Positions 50,922-57,313 of a DNA stretch of 57,313 bases are shown in pieces; within the stretch, counting starts at the first letter, position 1, and every line of letters begins with the position of its first letter. The stretch lies in the NCBI GenBank assembly GCA_016285835.1, contig JAEERM010000009.1, positions 1 to 57,313 of the forward strand, in the 5' to 3' direction. The notes below the pieces were generated by a model, which was not told the DNA's origin, searched no databases, and was given only the letters and a program-made list of their open reading frames with translations. Source of the DNA: Fibrobacter sp. (GTDB lineage Bacteria > Fibrobacterota > Fibrobacteria > Fibrobacterales > Fibrobacteraceae). A program made the position numbers and the translations under genes.

Positions 50922-52675
50922 TGTTTATTCTCCTTGTTCTCGGGAACCGTTCCCGCGGTTCCCTGTTCAGAAGATTCCTTTGCCGGCGCGGGGGCCGGGG
51001 TAACAGCCGAGTCAGCGGGCGCGGGCGCTTGCGCAGGGGCGGCAACAGAGTCAGCGGCCACAGTCGCCGGGGCCACCGAATCCGCAGCGGCAGGAGCCAC
51101 CGGAGCGGGAGCCGGAGCCACTGCAGGCGATGTCGCCACAGCAGAATCCACAGCAGGCGCAACCGGTTGCACAGGAGCGACAGGTTTCGAGGCCGTAAGC
51201 AGAGTGCCTGCATTTTCAACCTCACCGCAAGATTCAAGCAAGCCGAGCCATGCAATGACGGCATCGTAATGGGCCTTGAGGTCGGCCACCTGCAAACGCG
51301 ACAGCGCCAGTTCGGCATCGACAACGTCGAGGCCGGTCGCAAGCCCCGCCTCGTAAGCCTTCTTTTGGCTACGCAAGGCCTCATCAGCCAGTTCGCGTGT
51401 TTTTTGCAGGCTTACCAAACGGCTCTTGGCGTGTTCCATCTCGCGCCAGCGCTTTTCAACAAGCAAGTTGATGTTGTCCAAAGTCTGTTCTTCCATGCTG
51501 GCCAGCGAACGGTCAAGAGCCTTCGCGCTACTCACCTTCGAACGCGTTTCGCCGCCCTTGAATAAATCCCACTGCGCCTTCGCACCCACGGCCCATTCCG
51601 GTTCCAGTATGGTCAGGTCTTTTGTATAAAGTTCCTTATACCCAAACAAGGCAACCGTCGGGTAATAGTCGGCACGGGCAGCGCTGACGGCAGCCTGGCT
51701 CCGTTTGCGTTCAGTACGCAGTTGCCTAAGCCCAGGGTGCTTTTCCCTCGCAATAGCCTTAAACTCTTCAATAGAGCGGTACACCTCGGGGGATTCAACT
51801 GGGGTCGTTGCGGTAATGCTCGTATCCGTATGCAAGAGGCTCGCCAGCGCAAGACGCGCCAGGGTCTGGTCGCGCATAGCGTCTTCCAGTGCGTTTTCTG
51901 CCTCGGCAAGGGCAACTTCAGCACGCAGGCGTTCTGCCTTGCTAATCTGTCCGCCCGCTTCCAATTTCTTGGAACGTTCCAGATGGTCTTCCAAGTTACG
52001 CTTCGTCGTCTCGCGGAGCAACGTCAATTCTTCGGCCAGTCGCAAGGAAAAGTACCTAGTTGCGACATCCATGAGAATCGCATTCTGGGCCATGTCAAAT
52101 TCGGCCTTGCGGGCAGTCACGTTTTCTTTAGCGGCATCGTAGGCAGAATAAATCTTGAGCCCAGTAAATATCGGCCAGATAACGGACAATCTCGCATTGA
52201 AAAACACGTCATCCTGGACCCTTTTCCTGAAATTCGGCATGGCCGAATCCAACGTAGATTCCGTCTTCATCCTAGCAAGATTTCCCACAGAATCACCGAC
52301 ATTCCTCGCCATAGGATCTGCCATTTCACTGGGCATTCCCGCGCCGGTGGCACGCTCATAGGCCGCCTCGTAACCGGTCTTATAATAATTCTGGTAAGCC
52401 TCGGCGCCATGCACAGAGATAATCCCCGAACGAATTTCGTTCAAGTCGATATTGATGGGGTCGTTAATCTTGGTGACTCCCGCAGACAGGGAGACGGTGG
52501 GCATAAAGCGGGACCGGGCCTCGTTCTTGCCGCTCTCGGCCATTTCGACCTTGGCTTTTTCGGCCTTGATCTGCGAGTTGCCCGTCTTTGCCATGTTAAG
52601 GGCATCCTGTAGCGACAGGGGGGCTGCCATTGCCGCGACAGAAACAAAAACAAAAAATGTAAAGCGCAACTTCAT
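50918..52675 (-). CDS. TolC-like outer-membrane efflux protein with Pro/Ala tail
   Basis: A 585-residue protein with a signal peptide (MKLRFTFFVFVSVAAMAAPL; start ATG at 52675, the 21-codon extension upstream is unlikely). Two TolC repeats are seen: SLQDALNMAKTGNSQIKAEK at the start, and helical repeats with LAEELTLLRETTKRNLEDHL and ARADYYPTVALFGYKELYTK. The last ~110 residues are a low-complexity tail of Ala, Pro, Val and Ser (for example PAPAPVAPAAADSVAPA), which TolC relatives normally lack. It heads an operon with HlyD and two permeases. Confidence 0.88.
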   Translation of the reverse strand: MKLRFTFFVFVSVAAMAAPLSLQDALNMAKTGNSQIKAEKAKVEMAESGKNEARSRFMPTVSLSAGVTKINDPINIDLNEIRSGIISVHGAEAYQNYYKTGYEAAYERATGAGMPSEMADPMARNVGDSVGNLARMKTESTLDSAMPNFRKRVQDDVFFNARLSVIWPIFTGLKIYSAYDAAKENVTARKAEFDMAQNAILMDVATRYFSLRLAEELTLLRETTKRNLEDHLERSKKLEAGGQISKAERLRAEVALAEAENALEDAMRDQTLARLALASLLHTDTSITATTPVESPEVYRSIEEFKAIAREKHPGLRQLRTERKRSQAAVSAARADYYPTVALFGYKELYTKDLTILEPEWAVGAKAQWDLFKGGETRSKVSSAKALDRSLASMEEQTLDNINLLVEKRWREMEHAKSRLVSLQKTRELADEALRSQKKAYEAGLATGLDVVDAELALSRLQVADLKAHYDAVIAWLGLLESCGEVENAGTLLTASKPVAPVQPVAPAVDSAVATSPAVAPAPAPVAPAAADSVAPATVAADSVAAPAQAPAPADSAVTPAPAPAKESSEQGTAGTVPENKENKQ

Positions 52676-52793
52676 AGCACAAGATAAAATAGCAAATTCT
52701 ATTTTTGGGCACTCCCGCCATCCTGCCTTTTCTGACAAAAAGGGGGATTTTAACTATAAGAGGGCATACTTGCGCATCTTGTCCTCTTTTTAT

Positions 52794-52820
52794 AAAAAAA
52801 TCCCCCGGATGACCGGGGGA
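52794..52820 (-). terminator. Rho-independent terminator after the lamin-tail gene
   Basis: A GC-rich 8-bp stem (TCCCCCGG 52801-52808 with CCGGGGGA 52813-52820) closes a four-base loop. On the minus strand it is followed by a T run (A's at 52794-52800). It lies just beyond the lamin-tail gene's stop. Confidence 0.92.
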
Positions 52821-52841
52821 AGATTCCTGCAAGAGGATAAT

Positions 52842-54572
52842 TTACTTACCAATAGTCGGTTCAGCAGCCTTCCAGGCGCTGGCCTCGTAACCCATCGTCT
52901 TCGTGTCGACACGCTGCAGGCTGTATCCGAGACCGTCCGCTTCCTTCAATGCGGGCCACTTATCGGAATAGAGCGTGGCATCGTGCCAAATGTAGAAGTA
53001 CTTGGCTGACACGCCTTCACCTTCCTTGGCGAAAGGCTCCTTGACGGCGATAGTTTCGCTACGGTTGGAGAGTTTACCAGAGTAAGTCATAATCTGCACC
53101 GTTGCCGGGATAGAATAGGTCGTACGGACAAAATCCGCACCCCAGTTCGTAATCCCTGTAGCAGTAAGAACAGCCGGATCGAGTTGTTCAGGAATCAAGA
53201 GAATCATGCCATGGGCAGGGAGAACCGCAGTGCTCCCGAATTCCATATTAATACCCTCGATTTTCCAACCCTTCTGGACAGTCGTGCTGTAAAGAGAAAT
53301 ATCGTTGTCAGTACCATTCACCAATTCCATGTATTCAAACGGGAGCGGGCCCGATTCGTCCGGATGGTAATGAATTTCGTTGATATACACAGAACCCATC
53401 TTGAGAGCAGAATTCTTTGCACCAGGTGTAGCGGAAGCAAGCGGGCCTTGGGCCGTAGAGCCGTCACTCAGGTCAATTACGCCACTTGTACCCGTACCGG
53501 CAGGTACCCAGATACTGGATTCTTCGCCTTCCAGCGACCCACGCAGGTAGAATTCACCACCCTGGTTGCTCACCACCAGTTCTTCGTCAAAATTGCCAAC
53601 TGCATCGAGTACCACATAGCCCTTCGCCGGGATTACCGTCGAAACTTCTCCGGACTTAATCGTCAGCGTCTGCTTGCGACGCTTGACTTCAATCGTCCAG
53701 CCGGCAACATCCACTTCCCTGTCGCCCGTATTGTACAGTTCAATCCATGCGTTATTTTCACCGATGGTCGGCATGATTTCGTTGATGCGCACCGCGGCGG
53801 GAGTCACCCATTCGTCGTTACCAACACCGGGATTACCCTTATCAAGCTTGCTTGCCGCCCAAGAGTTCGGCTGGGCAGCATTGCCGCCCTTATACACGAG
53901 GGTACGGCCCTTGCCATCGGCAAGGCTCGGCCAAGGAGGTTCGTTACTGAAGGCGCAACTCACGTCGCCCTCGCCCATAACCTTCACGTTCACGACATCG
54001 CCTTCGTTGACCAGTTTGACCTGCGTTCCACCCTCCCACGGGCCAAACAGACGGCCGGCAAACGTGGGATAAGCCGCCTTGAACTCAGTCGGATCGTTCG
54101 TTACCACGATGTATTCACCCTTCTTCAAGGGCTCTCCGGGGAACACATAATCGACAGCGCCACTCAGGTGGAGATCAAAATTCTGCATGTTGTCCATGTC
54201 CAAGCCACCGACGATATAGATTTCAATCCATTCCAGGGCAGAACCATCAGCCGCATTGTACATGATTTCGGAGCAACCCATCTGCGGGTCATCCGTTTCA
54301 GACATGGGTTCATCGCTGCTGCTCGAAGCGGGAGTGGGATCCTTACCTCCGCTGCTCCCCTTTTCGCTACTATTGCCAGGATCAGCCGAAGTAGGATCGC
54401 CAGCAGAAGCAGGCTGGGGATCTCCACTACTGCCACCATCTCCGGGCTGGGAGTCCGAACTAATCTCAGGGGTCACTGGATTATTATCGCTGCTTTCCTC
54501 GTTGGAGCAAGCAGAAAGCGCACCGAGTGCAGCAATGCAGGCGCCGGTCAAAAGCCACTTTTTCATGTTCAT
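52842..54572 (-). CDS. Lamin-tail-domain lipoprotein
   Basis: A 576-residue lipoprotein (MNMKKWLLTGACIAALGALS, lipobox LSAC; start ATG 54572 with AAGGA upstream; a start three codons earlier is possible). A Ser/Pro/Asp linker (~25-90) is followed by three lamin-tail-like beta domains, each opening with an EIM or NEI strand: GCSEIMYNAADGSALEWIEI, VRINEIMPTIGENNAWIELY, and SVYINEIHYHPDESGPLPFE. Such domains bind surfaces or nucleic acid, and CotH, lamin-tail and VTC proteins often occur together (family knowledge). It is the last gene of the HlyD/TolC/VTC transcript. Confidence 0.88.
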   Translation of the reverse strand: MNMKKWLLTGACIAALGALSACSNEESSDNNPVTPEISSDSQPGDGGSSGDPQPASAGDPTSADPGNSSEKGSSGGKDPTPASSSSDEPMSETDDPQMGCSEIMYNAADGSALEWIEIYIVGGLDMDNMQNFDLHLSGAVDYVFPGEPLKKGEYIVVTNDPTEFKAAYPTFAGRLFGPWEGGTQVKLVNEGDVVNVKVMGEGDVSCAFSNEPPWPSLADGKGRTLVYKGGNAAQPNSWAASKLDKGNPGVGNDEWVTPAAVRINEIMPTIGENNAWIELYNTGDREVDVAGWTIEVKRRKQTLTIKSGEVSTVIPAKGYVVLDAVGNFDEELVVSNQGGEFYLRGSLEGEESSIWVPAGTGTSGVIDLSDGSTAQGPLASATPGAKNSALKMGSVYINEIHYHPDESGPLPFEYMELVNGTDNDISLYSTTVQKGWKIEGINMEFGSTAVLPAHGMILLIPEQLDPAVLTATGITNWGADFVRTTYSIPATVQIMTYSGKLSNRSETIAVKEPFAKEGEGVSAKYFYIWHDATLYSDKWPALKEADGLGYSLQRVDTKTMGYEASAWKAAEPTIGK

Positions 54573-54614
54573 AGGGGCCATCCTTTGTTCAGGTCAAACT
54601 CTATAATAAAAACT

Positions 54615-55433
54615 CTAGAAATTCCCAGCCAGTTTCGTCCAGTAGGGGCTCTTGAACCTACGCGGGTTCTCGTAAACCCGTTTCCATTCAGCGGCCGCAT
54701 TACCGAATTTAGAAAATGCGGAGTGTTTGAGGTTCAAAAATCTTATCAAGTCAAACATCCAGTAAGGAACCTGTGAGCAAGGACACTTTAATTCGAGCAC
54801 AGCGTCCATTCCCGGCTGGAAAAACCTCGGAAGACCGGTCGAATGCATGTAGTGCGGGTCCACCGTATAGTCAAACCCGTTCTCTTCGCGGAAGCGCATG
54901 CCCGTATCGATCGTGACGCGGGAATATTCCTCGCGGAGCCCGAACCAGGCGCGACGCTTGTACTGCGTCAAGAGGCGCGGGTGAGCCCCGTGGAGTTCCG
55001 TCTTGTAAAGGAAATCCTTGAGGTACATGCGGTCCTTGTCCGTCTTGCAAGGCCATTCCTCGGGTTTCATGTTCCAGACTTCGCCCGGATTGATACCCTT
55101 GATGGTCGCACGGCTCTTGTAGCAAATGCTGCGAATCTTGCGCTTGACCTCGAAATGGAACGTACCGTCCTGTGCCGGATGCTCGCCGTAAGTACGGATT
55201 CGCATGTTGAAGCGGTCCAGGAGCTGTTTCTTTTTCCAACCGAGGAAGGTCCACTTGGGGCTATCCAGATACAGGTTCGTAATCCAGTAGAAACCACCCG
55301 GAGTAATCTTGGAATAGTAGTCTTCTTCGCAATACGGAGCAAGGAAAGCGCCTATCCGGTCCGCCCATTCGACGGGGATATGGTACTTGAGCTCGAACCG
55401 CTCGAGAAGGCTAAATCCACGGGCTTCTGCCAT
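54615..55433 (-). CDS. VTC-domain (polyphosphate polymerase-like) protein
   Basis: A 272-residue protein of the VTC/CYTH type. The triphosphate-tunnel residues are visible as FELKYHIP (ExK), NMRIRTYG (RxR), FHFEVKRK (ExK) and VLELKCP (ExK). In yeast the VTC catalytic subunit makes polyphosphate from ATP; the role of the bacterial family is less clear. It is cytoplasmic with no signal peptide, begins one base after the TolC-like gene's stop, and precedes the lamin-tail gene by 42 bases. Confidence 0.88.
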   Translation of the reverse strand: MAEARGFSLLERFELKYHIPVEWADRIGAFLAPYCEEDYYSKITPGGFYWITNLYLDSPKWTFLGWKKKQLLDRFNMRIRTYGEHPAQDGTFHFEVKRKIRSICYKSRATIKGINPGEVWNMKPEEWPCKTDKDRMYLKDFLYKTELHGAHPRLLTQYKRRAWFGLREEYSRVTIDTGMRFREENGFDYTVDPHYMHSTGLPRFFQPGMDAVLELKCPCSQVPYWMFDLIRFLNLKHSAFSKFGNAAAEWKRVYENPRRFKSPYWTKLAGNF

Positions 55434-55434
55434 A

Positions 55435-56838
55435 CTACTTCAAAGCCTCACGGAGATGGTTCACGCTACCCTCGCGGGCAAGGATCCCCGCATAATTGAG
55501 CAATTCCAGATAACGCACGAAAATATCGTATTCCAACTTGACAGCCTTCATGTCGCTTTCGAGCGAGCTTTCCTTGGCGCGCAAAAGCAAAAGCGGATCG
55601 GAACCGGCATTAATTGCGAACTGTTCCATGAACCCGCTCGCGTTCACCTGCTGCACATATTCCTTCTGCACCTTCCACTGGCCAATCATGGCAAGCACTT
55701 CCTCGGTCAGGCGGGCCACCTTCTGATTGATATCGCGCACATCAGCGAGGTAGTCGCCTTCGGCATCGAGCTTGGCCACCTGGAGCTTGAGATCGCCGTC
55801 CTTGCCGCTATCGAAGAACGGCAGGCGGAAAGCGAGATTCACAAAGAACTTGTCCGCAGTCTTCCTGTTGTCCTTGTCCGGAACGAGAAGGTCTGCAGAC
55901 GCATTGCAGCCTGCGACAGACGTACAACCAGTCTTCTTTTTGAATTCTTTGATATATGTCGAATCGCCATCGTTCTTATTAGGGCCATAAAAGCCCGTAC
56001 CATAGACATCATCCGCATACAAAGTCTTGTATTTTTCCATCCGGGATTCTATCTGCAGGGAGTAGCCGATACCGATATGCGAGATGTAGTCGCGGCCCTT
56101 GCTCACGTCCTGCTTGGCCTGGGCAACTTCGGCGTCGCGCTTGCCGCGGGCCATCGCCACCAGCGGGAAGTTTTCATTCACTTCCACGCCATTGGAAAGG
56201 TTCTGAGCAAGTTCGTCCATGGTCGGGAGGAACGAGGAATCCAAATCAACTCCATCGAAATCGGGCACCCAGATTTTCATCTTGAGTTCCGCGTCACGCA
56301 AAGCCGTGCTGTCCGAAAGCAAATCCGCCTTCAAGGTAGCACCCTTTTCCAGAGCGGCCATCAGGTCTTCGGGATTGAAGGACGCCGAACCGGACTTGAG
56401 GTGCAACACTTCGATGCGGTCGGCATTCACCTGTAGCAACTGCTTGTTGATTTCGTTAATCTTCTTGCGCATCACATAGCGCACGCCGCGTTCGTAGCGG
56501 TCGTACAGCAACAGGGAGCGCTCCACGCCAAAGCGGGCACGTTCGTACGCCTTATTAGCCTCGTAACGTTCACGGTCGGCAGAGCCTTCGCCGAACGTCT
56601 TGGGGCTCATGCGGAGTTCAAAGTCATGCTTGGCAAAGCTAAAACCGTCCAACTGGTAACGCAGTTCCATCTTGTCCCAGAGTTTCGTGTTCCTGGGAGA
56701 AGACGTTGCCTCGGAACGCTTCTGCGCGGCCTCGAATCGGGGGTCCGTCTGCGCCGACTGGACAAGACGGTCCCACGTCAGCGGGCCTGCATACAGAGCC
56801 GCAGACAACATGATAGGGAGTGCAACAAAGCGCTTCAT
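55435..56838 (-). CDS. TolC-like outer-membrane protein
   Basis: A 467-residue protein with a signal peptide (MKRFVALPIMLSAALYAGPL). Two helical TolC-type repeats are present (LTWDRLVQSAQTDPRFEAAQ, then VQQVNASGFMEQFAINAG in the second half). It differs from the TolC-like protein at 50918 by shape: it has a long insert with a CTSVAGCNASADLL disulphide-type loop and lacks the Pro/Ala tail. Its ATG overlaps the stop of the upstream HlyD-like gene by one base (TAATG). Likely outer-membrane partner of that adaptor. Confidence 0.8.
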   Translation of the reverse strand: MKRFVALPIMLSAALYAGPLTWDRLVQSAQTDPRFEAAQKRSEATSSPRNTKLWDKMELRYQLDGFSFAKHDFELRMSPKTFGEGSADRERYEANKAYERARFGVERSLLLYDRYERGVRYVMRKKINEINKQLLQVNADRIEVLHLKSGSASFNPEDLMAALEKGATLKADLLSDSTALRDAELKMKIWVPDFDGVDLDSSFLPTMDELAQNLSNGVEVNENFPLVAMARGKRDAEVAQAKQDVSKGRDYISHIGIGYSLQIESRMEKYKTLYADDVYGTGFYGPNKNDGDSTYIKEFKKKTGCTSVAGCNASADLLVPDKDNRKTADKFFVNLAFRLPFFDSGKDGDLKLQVAKLDAEGDYLADVRDINQKVARLTEEVLAMIGQWKVQKEYVQQVNASGFMEQFAINAGSDPLLLLRAKESSLESDMKAVKLEYDIFVRYLELLNYAGILAREGSVNHLREALK

Positions 56839-57313
56839 TATTTCTTACCGTCTTTCTTGAGATGATTAATAACGCCCATTTCCGCAATAGTCACCATTTC
56901 GCCCAGGAGGAACGGATTCTCTTCGGGAATCTTGATGGTCACTTCACGACCGTACACCGGCAACTCCGGCATCTTCCACATGCGGGTCGGGAACGGGACG
57001 ATACGGCTGGAGAGGCCGACAACTTCGCCGACAACCGCCTTGCCCGTACCGGCAAGCGTGGTCACCTTCACAGTCTCGCCCACGTCCATGTTCTGGTAAA
57101 TCTGTTCGTTGATGTAGCCGCGGATAATCGTCGGGCGCTTGTGCGTGAGGGTGAGAATCGGGGCAAAGCTCGAAACCTTTTCGCCATCGCGGACGTTCAC
57201 GTCACCGACCACCCAGTTTTCCTTGGCAATCTGGACGAGGTCTTCCTGCTGCTTCTGGAGTTCGACCAGTTCCTTCTTCAGGTTCTCGACTTCGCTCTGG
57301 CCACTCGTCTTCT
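56838..57313 (-). CDS. HlyD-like membrane fusion protein, C-terminal part
   Basis: The gene is cut by the right edge; about 157 residues are visible on the minus strand. They begin in a coiled coil (SEVENLKKELVELQKQQEDL), then a lipoyl-like segment (NWVVGDVNVRDGEKVSSFAP), then a beta-barrel domain (VKVTTLAGTGKAVVGEVVGL) and a closing VTIKIPEENPFLLGEMVTI strand. This order matches HlyD/EmrA-type adaptors. The stop TAA overlaps the ATG of the TolC-like gene, so it is the first visible gene of the HlyD-TolC-VTC-lamin-tail operon. Confidence 0.8.
   Translation of the reverse strand, partial: KTSGQSEVENLKKELVELQKQQEDLVQIAKENWVVGDVNVRDGEKVSSFAPILTLTHKRPTIIRGYINEQIYQNMDVGETVKVTTLAGTGKAVVGEVVGLSSRIVPFPTRMWKMPELPVYGREVTIKIPEENPFLLGEMVTIAEMGVINHLKKDGKK

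Noticed and set aside
53184..54776. Plus-strand 530-residue frame opposite the lamin-tail gene
   Set aside because: Shadow frame; the opposite strand has a lipobox, three lamin-tail domains and a terminator in the right place.

Overview
The window reads as chromosomal DNA from a member of the Fibrobacteres, most likely Fibrobacter (inference). The reasons are a lipoprotein carrying the Fibrobacter-type major paralogous domain after a Ser-rich linker, CotH, lamin-tail and VTC-domain surface proteins, long runs of Ser in lipoproteins, and repeated CTAG-rich DNA between genes. No tRNA, rRNA or CRISPR array was seen.

Region 1 (1-673): the 3' end of a divergent EF-Tu-like gene with a strong terminator, then an AT-rich leader. 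Region 2 (674-17484): sixteen tightly packed plus-strand genes that form an extracellular contractile injection system (eCIS, Afp/PVC-like). They encode a DUF4255 cap protein, one sheath, two tubes, a DUF5908 peptide, a LysM baseplate/tube protein, a VgrG-like spike, PAAR tip, gp25, two large baseplate proteins, a tape-measure protein, an AAA+ ATPase, two unrecognised proteins, and a membrane-anchored GH18-like protein whose catalytic motif is degenerate.

Region 3 (17485-25235): the cargo array. A 74-residue leader-only gene sits between copies of a 53-bp repeat. Five full-length effectors follow. All share about 150 N-terminal residues (leader plus DUF4157/eCIS core with HEAWH), but their C-termini differ: two have a GExH-containing domain of unknown function, two look like Asp-zincin (M35-like) metallopeptidases, and one is unrecognised. 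A 244-bp near-identical repeat shows that part of the array was recently duplicated. No immunity genes lie between them.

Region 4 (25236-32303): a decayed and defence-related stretch with a broken AAA ATPase gene, an IS256-type transposase remnant, a BsuBI/PstI-type restriction-modification pair, an orphan DinJ/RelB-like antitoxin, an AIPR-like abortive infection protein and a leucine-rich repeat protein.

Region 5 (32304-57313): core and envelope genes. These are two tandem S41 lipoprotein proteases (the first with a heptanucleotide repeat in its signal peptide), an M23 peptidase, an FKBP isomerase, GlmS, a thioesterase, ScpA, a FISUC-domain/CotH lipoprotein pair, a YugP-like membrane protease, an export operon of TolC, HlyD and two ABC-2 permeases with no ATPase, and an operon of HlyD-like, TolC-like, VTC and lamin-tail proteins running off the right edge.
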